Source: Dendrocalamus latiflorus (Eukaryota > Streptophyta > Magnoliopsida > Poales > Poaceae). Taken from it: 64,000 nt of DNA. The notes below the pieces were generated by a model that made no database searches, was not told where the DNA came from, and saw only the letters and a program-made list of their open reading frames with translations. Below are positions 21,401 to 31,967 of the stretch, piece by piece. The stretch lies in the NCBI GenBank assembly GCA_017311315.1, contig CM029660.1, positions 13,441,430-13,505,429 of the forward strand, in the 5' to 3' direction. A program made the position numbers and the translations under genes. Position 1 is the stretch's first letter. Each line of letters begins with the position of its first letter.

Positions 21401-21773
21401 GCCTTTATCATTATGTTGCATTTCTCCGTGTGATTTGCGGAGTACAAGTTTGTACTCACCTTGCAATCTCCATACAGAGGAAAATGTTGTCGACTTCGGT
21501 GAAGATCAGGACGAGTAGGCCACGTCTTACTGTCGTTTTCCTGTGGGCAGGCTTGGGCTTCGCTATTTATCAGTTTGCTTCCGCAGTTCTTTGCTTTATT
21601 TATTTTGCCAATGGGCGTTGATGTAAGACTTGGCCATAAGGTTGTATCCTTTATTTAATATAGTTGGTCATTTGTACTTGGTATTTATCTTTGTTGTACT
21701 GTATGCACTAGCTGATCCTGGACTAGTGTGATTTACACAGAGGATCCAGGAGTCGTTACTCCGGGTTCCGACA
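18447..21773 (+). mobile_element. Large LTR-like element, probably Ty3/gypsy LTR, possibly truncated on the left
   Basis: It has the layout of a long plant LTR. There is an A/T-rich start (TGTGACA near 18454), a very GC-rich block 18720-19740, a TATA box CTATAAATACC at about 19272, an A/T-rich second half and a terminal ACTCCGGGTTCCGACA at 21773. The following bases CATGGCAAGG are TNP2 sequence; the left neighbour is the tail of copy A, so no TSD is visible. The overlapping Pro/Arg-rich ORFs on both strands of the GC-rich block are low-complexity artefacts. No polymerase genes. 19740-21773 holds four GTGGATGGATGGAATCC-like repeats (21065-21200) and otherwise nothing recognised. Confidence 0.5.
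19268..19282 (+). promoter_or_regulatory. TATA box in the large LTR
   Basis: CCCCTATAAATACCTCC directly after the GC-rich block, followed by a CT-rich stretch, typical of an LTR promoter. Confidence 0.5.
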
Positions 21774-21817
21774 CATGGCAAGGATATTACATAAATAGGT
21801 ACACATTCTATATGCAG
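21774..21817 (+). pseudogene. 44-bp remnant of CACTA TNP2
   Basis: CATGGCAAGGATATTACATA and the following bases match TNP2 copy 1 around 6740-6780 (the WQGYDINGYTFY segment). It ends at ATGCAG followed by GTTCTATG, as at 60324, which may be an old exon-intron border. Confidence 0.6.
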
Positions 21818-23640
21818 GTTCTATGTCCTACCACCCGACAAGCTCAGTTTAATTTGATGGCCACACTCACCTTGACAAAACATAGTGATAATAAATATGA
21901 TATTAACATAAACATGGTAGTTTAGGAACTTAGCAAAATCTTTCCACTATTAAGAATTTTGATATTTGTCTAGAGTTTTGAAAGAATGGTTTTAGGGTAA
22001 GCAAGGATCGCTGGAGGCCTTAAAAGTAGGCCGAATCCCATGACCTTAACCTAGGGTGGAGGCAAGAATTACAAATTGGTAACAGTGTTGTGGCACTGGA
22101 CATGAATTTGTGGGAGGAGATTGCCTCAGTGAAAATATAAGGACTAGACCGTTATGCTGAGTAAAGAACATAGTGATCGCCCAACCACAAGCATTGATAC
22201 GTCAAACCTGGTCTAGTAACTGCTCAAATTCGATTGAACCTCTACATAAGCGGTTGGAGGCAAAGTGTGAGTCCATACGGAAGGGAGTTAAGAAGTGCCG
22301 TATGGAAGTTGGCCATTATTATTTTACTATTGATTTGATTATCAGTTGTCCACACAATAGTAGGCTGAGATAAGTTAGGTAGTGGCCTGAGCTTGTTGAG
22401 GAAGCCTACTAGGTAGAGGCTATATAAAGAATTGAGTAGCGAACAACCTTGTTTTCTTAACTCTTTAGCCGGAGGTAAGGGATCTTGTGGGAAACGCAGG
22501 GCAGCTCTGCAGAGTCATGACTAATGGTATTCGAATACGCCGTGCTTCCGGTAAATGAAGCTATGTTTAATGGGTGATTCCAATAACGAAGCATAAGTAG
22601 ATTTGGAATGGTTTTGGAAGTGTAGAAGTGTGTTAATCGAGTTTGGAAAACCCCCCAAATACCCTAAGTTTATGATTTAATATTTTATGTTTAAAGGCAA
22701 AGTGTTTACAAACAAAATTGCATCCACATAAAATAATAAACTGCTATACCCTGTTCCATGGCAATCTCTTGCATATAGTTAAATAGAATTTCCCATGTGA
22801 CTTGTTGAGTACGGCTGGTTATACTCATACTTGCTAAAATCATTAACAGAGAATGCTTGTCAAGAAAATGAAGGAGTTTTATGAAGACGCTGAGCTCTAC
22901 GATGTAGACGACGCCGAGTGTTAGGGTTTAATTCTACACTCAGACCAGCTTGTGGAGTTTTTTTGGTAATGTTTCTTTGGGTTGTACATCCCTTTATGTA
23001 AAACTTGGCTGCTAAGCATTACTTTTATAATAAAATTTGATTTTATGCTTAAGTTTGTCTTGGCAATGGTGCACATTTTTCTACAGTACTGGCAGCTGAA
23101 CAGTCCTGGGCAGTTGCGAGGGTAACCTAACGCTCCCAGAAATGGGGGTTGTTATAGTTCGATGAGAAGCAGCACTTTCAAATCGAATGCATCATTGAGT
23201 TCTTTCCTCTTTTGATTTTTTGACAGAGGAATTAACAATCGAATCGATCAGTTAGTGCAGCGCGCGGAAAAGTACCAGAAGCACGCCATGAAATTGTCCT
23301 AATCGAAGATCAGGCATTGTTGTCCAAGATTATTGGTTTGGATGTTAGGTTTCTCCATCGACTTATTTGCTATATGGTTCTCTCGGCAGGTACGTATCTA
23401 ACATCCCTACCTGTATATATCCTGTTTCGGTAAACCAAATTGCTGCATCTTTTGATTACTTACGTATGTCAAAGGCCAAAAAAGTGCTTTCAGACTAGTG
23501 GCTTTTCTTTCCTTATGTACGAATTAAGGCCGTGTTTATTGGTCATATAGTACGTGATGATCCACGAGGACAACATTATATGTAGGCAGTAGGACGCATC
23601 GTAGTAGAGTTTTTTTTACGAATAATCTATTTTTTATTTG
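21818..23640 (+). repeat. Composite repeat copy B
   Basis: Same content and order as copy A, including the TATA motif (about 22420) and the GGGGGTTGTTATA end (about 23157). Copies A and C agree with each other more often than with B (for example GCCGCATCATAGTAG against GACGCATCGTAGTAG). No gene. Confidence 0.65.
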
Positions 23641-23659
23641 AAATTACAGAAATTTTTGC

Positions 23660-23788
23660 ACGGAAATTTTTTTTTACAAAAAATAGGCTCCAGTCGCCCA
23701 ATGGAAAGGCGACTGGAGCTAATCCCCCAACTAGGGGCGGACAGAATCTCTGTCGCCCTACCCAAGGGCGACACAAACAAGTCACCCC
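23660..23788. repeat. Block of GTCGCC / GGCGAC inverted motifs (left half of split block)
   Basis: Short inverted motifs such as CCAGTCGCCCAATGG and GGCGACTGGAG. The block continues at 25484-25545 after the inserted CACTA and recurs at 61860-61980. It resembles the subterminal region of another transposon, but no ends were found. Confidence 0.5.
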
Positions 23789-24239
23789 CACTACTACAGG
23801 AAGCCTAATACTAGACGGCCAATCACAGACGGTTTGACAAAACCGTCTGTGATTGACACTAACACAGACGGTTTTAATTTGGACACCGTCTGTGTTAGTG
23901 GTCGAGTATCACAGATGGTCCTTATCGATGAACCGTCTGTGATACTTTAGTATCAAAGACGGTTTTTTATTAAAAACCGTCTGTGATAATCTGAAATTTT
24001 CACAGACGGTTTTTCATAAAAAAACCGTCTGTGATAATCTGAAATTTTCACAGACGGTTTTTAATAAAAAAAACCGTCTATGTTGTGTACATGTTCACAG
24101 ACGGTTTTTGACAAGAATCGTCTGTGATGTCCCTTTGTCTGTCATATTCTGTTCATAATCAGAGGTTAATATATAAGTACACATTGCTTCTAATAACTTA
24201 ACTTCAGAACTACTCAGACAAGAGATCACAAATTAAAGG

Positions 24240-24424
24240 CAAATTTATTAATTTCAGTTAGAGGCAAATTTATTACAAAAGTCGCACAGGTAAGGAGTTT
24301 CCCAGATTGTAATCTTTTGGGCTTCGTACGCTTCTTCTTCGACTTTGGGACTTGGAGGATCAGCCGCTGACTTCTCGAACGCCGTTAAGATTGTCCTTGT
24401 CCTCAGCACTTCCTCCTCCAGCCT
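24240..24424 (-). pseudogene. C-terminal fragment of the unknown CACTA ORF
   Basis: Matches 2942-3120, the end of the small ORF of copy 1, and breaks off at about 24424 into unrelated sequence. Not coding. Confidence 0.75.
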
Positions 24425-24740
24425 GGTGGATTGTTCATACTGTTGGTATTATAATGGTGAAATGTATGGTATACTATTGTATTATATCACTTTAGGTGTT
24501 GTTACAACAATAATGATTTTTACACAAGTGTGTTTAGCCTACATGTGGAGTAATCCAAACACTTGCCATAATTTTTTGCCACACTTTTGTGGCAGTGAAC
24601 CAAACAATAGCCACAAAGTTTTTGCCACACCTTAGTTATCAACCAAACACCTTTTTTTGCCACAAATTTGGCTAGCCACAAGTGTGGCAAATTCTTAAGT
24701 TGAGGCATGGCAAATTGTGGCCTCCAACCAAACATGCCCT
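24425..24740. repeat. AT-rich MITE-like sequence
   Basis: Many TTTGCCACA / TGTGGC words in both orientations, ending CCAACCAAACATGCCCT, the kind of terminal wording seen in grass MITEs. Ends and TSD were not identified. Confidence 0.3.
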
Positions 24741-25264
24741 ATATGCCACATAGACCTTCAAAGGGCATGAAGCAAGTGACACACTCTAGTGTATCCGGTT
24801 CAATGAACCTGATACACTAGTTTGTGTCATTTGCTTCATAGAACTTTGTTTAGAGACCTTGTAGTAATAATATATGCCACATAGACCTTCAAAGGGCATG
24901 AAGCAAGTAACACATTCTAGTGTATCCGGTTCAATGAACCTGATACACTAGTTTGTGTCATTTGCTTCATAGAACTTTGTTTAGAGACCTTGTAGTAATA
25001 ATATATGCCACATAGACCTTCAAATGGCATGAAGCAAGTAACACATTCTAGTGTATCCGGTTCAATGAACCTGATACACTAGTTTGTGTCATTTGCTTCA
25101 TAGAACTTTGTTTAGAGACCTTGTAGTAATAATATATGCCACATAGACCTTCAAAGGGCATGAAGCAAGTAACACATTCTAGTGTATCCGGTTCAATGAA
25201 CCTGATACACTAGTTTGTGTCATTTGCTTCATAGAATTTTGTTTAGAGACCTTGTAGTAATAAC
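24741..25264. repeat. Four tandem 131-bp units, each containing a hairpin
   Basis: Units start at 24741, 24872, 25003 and 25134, a constant 131-bp period. Each holds a self-complementary segment: ATGAAGCAAGTAACACATTC and TAGTGTATCCGGTTCA, then the complement TGAACCTGATACACTA and GTGTCATTTGCTTCAT. The units are almost identical to each other. Confidence 0.9.
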
Positions 25265-25483
25265 ATCATCGCTTGATCTGCTTGTTTCAGAGGGCATGGC
25301 TAGCATTACCTGAGGCTAGCCAATAAACAGGAATAGTTTTAGGGGTAGGAAAGAATATCACAGACGGTTTGAAACCGTCTGTGATAACCTTCGATTATCA
25401 CTAACCCATAAATTCAGACGGTTCACAAAACCGTCTGTGATGACGTTTTTGAACCGTCTGTGATGACCTTTTCTGTAGTAGTG

Positions 25484-26139
25484 CCCCCATTGAGCGAGTT
25501 TCAGTGCAGTCGCCCCCCCATTGGGCGACTGCACTCAGTCCTCCATGAATTTTTGAAGTTTTGTCAATTTTGTAGTTTTAAACTGGGACAAAATCTGGTG
25601 GAGTTGCATGTGGTCCTTACCGGCTGCCGATAGGTTGCGGTGTCTAGATGGCGGTCGGGGTAGTCACTGGTGTAGTTTGCGCAACCCCAGTAACGCATAC
25701 CTAGGCTGATGCGGTGCTTAGACTTGAAGAACTTGCACGTGTCCCCGCACCAAAAAATGGGGGTGTCTCCCCCTCAGGTGGGACTTGCGGCGAACGCTCG
25801 GTGGGAACGTTCGGCAAGGGGTTGTTGCTTTGGGGCCCTCATTGCGGGGAGTTGACCTCGTAGCACGCTAGGCTTGCTCTGCCCGGGCCGCAATAGCCCT
25901 TATTTTCTCATCGCGGGCAGCAGGTGACCGTGCTAGGTCACGGGTCTCCTCCCATGTTTCACCATCTTGTTCCATTGCTTCTTCTGGCTTTTGTCCATCC
26001 TGGTGGCGGTGAAGGAAGCGCGGTGTAGTGTGGGGTTTGGAAGTGTAGTGTTCCCTGCGAAATGGAATGCACACCAATTTATAGGGTTCGTTTTCTCTCT
26101 ACTCGTACGTGTAAAGCTAGTGCGCGTGGTCCTAACACT
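25484..26139. other. Intergenic stretch with GTCGCC motifs, no convincing gene
   Basis: Begins with the right half of the GTCGCC block (25484-25545). From about 25620 the composition is GC-richer. A minus-strand ORF (26077-25868) of 69 residues rich in Ala, Arg and Glu is visible but unrecognised; I do not call it a gene. Confidence 0.4.
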
Positions 26140-26690
26140 GAGTAAAGCTGGACCGTGCTGCCATATCACTGCAAAAAGATTACGTCATCATGCCATGTGA
26201 CTGTGCAAAGCTGGCCTCTTTTGTCATGTCTCTGTGCAAAGCTGCCCGCTGTTGTCATGTCATTGCACAAAGTTGATCTCTTTTGTCATCTCACTGAGCA
26301 AAGCTGCCCTCTTTTGTCATGTCACTGTGCAAAGCTGCACTCTTATGTCATGTCTCTGCGCAAAGCTGCCCGCTGTTGTCATTTCACTGCGCAAAGCTGA
26401 CCTCTTTTGTCATCTTACTAAACAAAGCTGCCCTCTTTTGTCATGTCTCTACGCAAAGCTGCACTCTTATGTCATGTCTCTGTGCAAAGCTGGCCTCTTT
26501 TGTCATGTCACTACGCAAAGCTAGCCTCTTTTATCATGTCACTACGCAAAGCTGCCCCATTTTGTCATGTCACTGCGCAAAGCTGCACTCTTATGTCATG
26601 TCTCTGTGCAAAGCTGGCCTCTTTTGTCATGTCACTACGCAAAAGCTGCCCCATTTTGTCATGTCACTGCGCAAAGCTGACCTCTTTTCT
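26140..26690 (+). repeat. 31-bp minisatellite, about 16-18 copies
   Basis: The unit GCAAAGCTG(C/G)CCTCTTTTGTCATGTCACT recurs with a constant 31-bp spacing (AAAGCTG at about 26208, 26239, 26301, 26332 and on to 26675). Overlapping ORFs translate it in changing frames because 31 is not a multiple of three, so they are artefacts. It ends about 35 bp before a TATA box. Confidence 0.9.
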
Positions 26691-26721
26691 CAGCAATACT
26701 CCATTGCACTATGTTCTCTCG

Positions 26722-26735
26722 TTCTATATAAAGAG
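26722..26735 (+). promoter_or_regulatory. TATA box upstream of the GRF zinc-finger fragment
   Basis: TTCTATATAAAGAGCATGG, about 95 bp before the ATG at 26821 and just after the minisatellite. Confidence 0.5.
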
Positions 26736-26820
26736 CATGGGTGCGGTCCGATGAAGATAGTAGTAGAGAACCTCGTAAATTGAATGAAGAAGTACCTTCT
26801 CCGTCGTGCAAATACATACC

Positions 26821-27180
26821 ATGGCGGATGCCGAGGGGCCATTTAGAGCGGGGTCACCAAATGAAGACCTTCCCTTGCAAAGGAGGGAGAACTTCGGTCC
26901 TAACTACCGCTTGATACCCAGGAGGTGTGCTCAACCAGTGTGGCCAAAATGCAGACACAATGAGGACGCGGTCGTGCAGGTCATCGAAGGCCATTTCGAT
27001 GGTGAGCGACGTTTCTTCCGATGCCCACACTCCGGGGCACAGATTGCTAATAGTACATTTTTCGTTACTGTTTATAGAGCCTCTTTGTTTACCGTTCTTT
27101 CCCGCAGATGGCAAAATGCGACTTCACCCACTGGATCGACCCTCCTCATGAACCGTATATTGTCAACTATGTGGATACAA
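26821..27180 (+). pseudogene. GRF-type zinc-finger protein gene, 5' part, 3'-truncated
   Basis: From the ATG at 26821 the frame reads MADAEGPFRAGSPNEDLPLQ and then a GRF zinc-finger segment (WPKCRHNEDAVVQV, EGHFDGERRFFRCP). The rest of the finger continues after a probable intron of about 60-70 bp: TTTCCCGCAG at 27103-27112, then MAKCDFTHWIDPPHEPY in another frame. No clean GT donor was found, so splicing is uncertain. Sequence homologous to the gene ends near 27178, where the repeat shared with 62005 begins, so the 3' part is lost. GRF fingers bind nucleic acid in some proteins; in grasses many short GRF genes are of unknown role. It may be a captured fragment in a transposon. Confidence 0.6.
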
Positions 27181-27712
27181 AAAACCCAATTTTTTTGGTT
27201 TTCAGCAATCAATTGGATCCGCGAACTTTTCTCAAGCTGAAACATTTTTCCCTGATTGAAAGTGACCTATTTTAAGGGAGACATCGGCTAGATGATGTGA
27301 CTCATAAAGGGGTCATTAGAAATAGCTTCCGCTTTCAGCTTCTGGCTTTCAGAAGGTCACTTCAGTCTTGAGTTCCAAGAATGTTTGTTTTATTTGCTTC
27401 TTTTTTCCCTTTTAACCAAAAATACAAATTTGAGTTTAAGAAACCAAACAAAAACAAATAAAATTAGCAATCGATGGGATCCAGATGTTTTTTCTAGTCG
27501 AAACATTTTTTCCCTTGTTGAAAGTGGCCTATTTTAAGGGAGACATCTACTAGATGGTGCTTGACTCATAAAGCGGCCATTTGAAACGGCTTCACCTTCT
27601 GGTTTTCAAAAGCTGGAAGTCGAATCAAATGCGTGGCTTTTGAAAGTAGCTTTAGCTGGATCGAGTTCCGCTAGCGCCATAAACATTGCCTCCGCACCGT
27701 TAGTGTGTCCAC
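27181..27712 (+). repeat. Dispersed repeat unit, copy a, left part
   Basis: Matches 62013-62530 and, from about 27315, 37370-37757. Interrupted at 27712 by a hAT-like element and continues at 36619. Contains ATTTGAAACGGCTTCACCTT, which is complementary to the end of the unit. No gene. Confidence 0.7.
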
Positions 27713-28190
27713 TAGTGGCGGACCCAGGATTTTACCAAAGGGTATGCCGCACCAAAATTTTCATATGCAATTCGGTAAAACCATTTGCCAATTCGGTAAA
27801 TAATTGTAAAATTTACACCGTAATTCAGTATACAGGCACTAAATAATATGATAAGTCTTAAATTCAAGGATTAAATTAGAAACTTGCACAAATTACAATA
27901 TAAATAGTTCAAACACCATACTAATAGTCTCAAATATACATAAAAGAGACTTACAATACTGCTTATCTTAAAATAACAAACATTAAGTGTACAAAGAAAA
28001 CAAACTCAAAGGTCTTAAATGTTCCAAGCACAAAATGTATTTTTGTCCAATCGGCCCCAGCCTACAGAATCCATCGACATGGGTTTCCTCATGGTTGTTA
28101 CCATGACAATTCACTCTACTTCATAATTATGTTTCACAGTATTTGTCATATCAGCCACAAAAGTAAGCAAATAAATCAAGTAGGCCCATT

Positions 28191-28500
28191 CACTACTACA
28201 GAAATCCACATTACAGACGGTTCAGAAACGTCATCACAGACGGTTTTCTGAACCGTCTGAAATTATGGGTCAGTGATAATCCAAGTTATCACAGACGGTT
28301 TTTGAACCGTCTGTGATTATGCGATATCACAGACGGTTTGTCATTAAAAACCGTCTGTGATTATCCGATATCACAGACGGTTTTGTACTAAAAACCGTAT
28401 GTGATTATCCGATATCACAGACGGTTTTTAATGACAAACCGTCTGTGATATCGCATAATCACAGACGGTTTTTAATGACAAACCGTCTGTGATACTCCTC
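28191..28500. repeat. Subterminal repeat array of CACTA copy 2 (3' end of element)
   Basis: Palindromic units with arms TCACAGACGGTT / AACCGTCTGTGA and the spacer ATTATCCGATATC, like the right end of copy 1. Confidence 0.85.
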
Positions 28501-28805
28501 CCCCCAGCAGAATCTATTTCTGTTTATAGCTAGCCTCAGGAAATGCTAGCCATGCCCTCTGAAACAAGCAGATAATCACAGACATAAACATATACAACTC
28601 ACACATCTCATTTCATTTCAGATACATTTCATATCTCAATTCATTTCACAGACATAAAACATCCAATTGACAACGCACTTCATTTCACAAACATAAAGCA
28701 TCCATTTCGCAAATCAATTCATTGAGTTGAAATAAAATATCCATTAACAAATACACAATTGTAAAAGATCTACACTGTATTTGCACTTAGAATTACAATA
28801 AAAAA

Positions 28806-31763
28806 TCATTCTGGGCAGTGGAACTCTCCATCTGATCTTACGACTTTTGACCACAAAAACCAAATGAGCTCTCCTCGAATTTTAGCAAAATCCGGCTGTG
28901 TCAATGCAGATGTAGAGATGGACGCAGCCTGTCGATAGGAATATCAACGCGCGCATATATAAAACTGACATGTATGAAATAAATGTGGGAAGATTGACAA
29001 ACCTTAGAATTAGTGATCTTGGTGGAATCGAGGAGTAGTCTCATATGGTGGCACATGTAGTATCCACATGTGTTGCCCGGCTCCTGCTGGTGGCACTGCA
29101 AAAAATATAATGTGTTAAATCAAGTGGCATTACTACTATGTGTTGTATATGATTAATTAATGTGTAGCTAGCGAATACCCGAAACTTGCGATCATGTTTC
29201 AAGGCCTTGGCCCCTGTCGTCGAGTCACGTGTTTGTTGAACGTATGTGGCGAACGACCTTCGTTATTCGAAAAAGTTAGATTAGTTATTCAGAAGGAAAG
29301 AAATAGTACAATGTACAATGTACGTACCTATCGAGTATTCGGGCGATAGCTGTGTACTTGAATTTGTTCTTACTTAGAGAATCAAGGTATATAGCCTTGT
29401 TCCATTTTGGTATAATTACAATTAAAATCCAATGAAAATTCTCATTGTATGGCATAAGAACAAATTCCTTATCTTGGTGAGCCAGCAGTGCTTTTGTAAT
29501 ATAGTCCTCGACGAAGGATGCATTCTCCATGATGGTATCAATGGCGACCAAGCGTGGGTCTAGGAAACCAATTTGTGATTTCGATGATCTAGCTTCGATC
29601 AGCATGAATCTATATATAACATAGGAAAGCAACAAATTGTGACATATATCGGTATTACGTGAACAGAGACTTTGATTGTACAGACTTACAGCGTCCAGCA
29701 TCGAACGAGTGAGGCGTCGAGAGCGTTGAGCGTGAAAAGATGAAATATATCGTCAAAGGTCACCGTGAAGACACAGTCCTGAGCTTCGTGCAAGAAATGT
29801 TCCAGCTTGAATTTGACAGCTATACCTGAGCGCCGTTCTGCCTCTGGCTTATTGGACACTTCCATATACCAAAGGTGGAATCTTTAGCAACCAAGTCCTA
29901 GTTTTTTGGAGCTCTTCCTGGACTACCATCGGCTGAGCTAGCACGAATTTGCGGGCCAATGGCATGGACAGGAATTCGTCATCATCCTTCGTCTTTGATT
30001 TGCCCTGGCCACTGCCTCGATTGTGGGTCGACTTTATGCTAGTCGACTGTAATGGTATAGACGGTGCAAGTTGCTCTGGCGAGAATAGCACCCGTGGAGA
30101 TAGCACCGGTGCAGGTTGCTGTGGTTCTCACTGCCCGTGTGGAGATGGCACCAGTGCAAGTTGCTGTGGTTCGTACTGCACTTCTGGTCCTGCCACCGGT
30201 GAAGAAGCCTCCAGGGAGATGTCGGTTTTGGGCCACTGGATGAATGTTCCAATGGCCTGTCCTAGATTCACGATCTCGTCGTTGGGGGGCTTCGGTAGCG
30301 GGACCACCTCAAAATTGGCATACACACCATCCACATTAACTTTTGCGAAGCCTGGCGCTAAAGCTTGACCGTGCACCATGGCCCCGATACCAGACGAATA
30401 TGCCTGGCCCCAAGCAGCGTACAAGGGAATGGAGCCATATCTCACTTGGAGCCTGCATGTCGTAGGCTCCTACATAACGATACAAAATTAGCTACTCGAA
30501 TAGGCCTACCAATGGAGCAAGCATTCGAGAGGTAATAATTATTACCAGGATGTCGTCCACAGGAAATTTGGACTGGGTTTGCGTCGGATTGGACGCGCAG
30601 CTACTCGGATGGTTGTGCGGGCTAGCTAGCACAGGAGCGGTGGTGGCGGCCTGCTAACTTTCTGTGTGTTTCCGCACCTCATCTCTGATTATATCAGCCA
30701 TCGAACCCAGTATCTCCTCTTTAAGAGATGCCTTGAGCTCTTCTCGTAGCTGTGCGTCACGCTCGGCTTTGTTTCTCTTCCTGCGCCGATACATGTCGGA
30801 GTCATCTTGGAAACCATGTTTCCAAGGAACGTAAAGCCCAAGACCTCTCGTACGGCCTGGGTGCTCCATGTTTCCCAGGGCCACGGAGAGCATATCATTT
30901 TCCCTTGTTCCCTGGAATGATCCCAGGGTAGATTGAAAACTCAGCTCTTCCTGCAAGAGCACGACATGTCATTTCAATTCGTACGAAGTTGTGGAGTAAT
31001 TACAAGCTACGTAGTTCGATCGATATCTTACCAGGCGCTCGGTCACTTGCTGGTCTGAAGGGTTTCGAAAGGTGATGTCCCCTGATGTCGTTGTAGATGA
31101 CCTTGCTCTAATCCAATTTCGAGCGCGGTCGTCCGGGATATTGGAAAACGGCGGGGCGATGTCCTGTGCAGCTGCCAGCTCATCCTCCTTCATCCACTGC
31201 GTGATTTTACCCGCATACCCAGCTGTGCCAAGTCTGTGAGGGTGTGTATTTTTTGCCTGGAGGGCCTTGTGCGCCACACTTGTACTTTTGAAATCTTCGG
31301 TCATTTTCATCGCCTTGAACTCTTCCCATTGTGGTTCCAGGAATGGGTATGTATGAACAGGCGTTTCGTCCGTCTCCACGTATTTCTTGACAAGCGTGCT
31401 CTTGAAGTTCTTCCATGCTTTGCACGCCGCTTTGTAGGTTTGTTGTTGCACAGCGTCCAGGTGTTCTTCTGGGAACTCGAACGATGCCAAAATTTCGGTC
31501 CACAGCTCACGTTTCCGAGTGTCAGGCACGTTCTTCCACGAATTGTATGTGATCTCAATTCGTTCTCGTGCAACTACTCCGAGCATGGTTCGGAATGCGT
31601 TTACTGCTTTTCGAGGAAGGATAGGGACCCCAGATGCATTCACCGCTGTGATGATCTGTCGGCCCTCAGGCTTCTTTGATAGCCCTCTTCCTTGGCGTCT
31701 TGATGTTGGAGCGGACGCCTCCGGCGATGATGTTGAAGAATGCGCGGGTGACATGTTGCTCAT
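28806..31763 (-). pseudogene. Second CACTA gene of copy 2 (Transposase_24-like / Ulp1-like), damaged
   Basis: Same seven-exon plan as 9852-12809, with GT/AG sites in place. The first exon (31763-31032) is open and begins MSNMSPAHSSTSSPEAS. Codons that are stops in copy 1 are intact here (Gln, Gln, Trp, Trp, Gln), and the protease His is kept (ENFHWIL), as is the Cys of GNTCGYYMCHHM. It has its own defects: a TGC to TGA stop at 30130-30128 and an extra A in a run at 29902-29907 that shifts the frame before the protease domain. So neither copy can make a full product. Confidence 0.85.
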
Positions 31764-31967
31764 TTTGTGGGTCTATTAAGATAAGATGAGAAAGTAATCA
31801 TATTGAATTGCAAGACAAGAGAGGAGTAGAGGGGAGGGGGAGAAGGGAGGGGGTGATATGGACATAGAGAGGGGGTGATGTGCCTATCTTACCAATGTAC
31901 CAATGTATCAAGTCCCTCTTTTTCCCGCAAAATTCAAGTCAATTTTATCAGTGCATGTCGGTGCTAA

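Larger units (their letters stand above)
23789..25483 (+). mobile_element. Non-autonomous family-1 CACTA, 1,695 bp
   Basis: CACTACTACAGGAAGCC at the left, CTTTTCTGTAGTAGTG at the right, TSD CCC on both sides. The unoccupied site is present at 61960-61975 (six Cs before ATTGAGCG), which matches exactly after removing the element and one TSD. It keeps both subterminal arrays and a piece of the unknown ORF (24240-24424). It lacks TNP2 and the second gene, and has four 131-bp hairpin repeats instead. Confidence 0.92.

Noticed and set aside
24741..25264. CRISPR-like array
   Set aside because: Four long 131-bp repeats with no unique spacers, in a plant transposon; a tandem repeat, not CRISPR.
26155..26783. 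Cys/Leu/Ser-rich repeat ORFs of about 80-154 residues
   Set aside because: They translate a 31-bp tandem repeat; since 31 is not a multiple of three, the frames rotate. Not a repeat protein gene.
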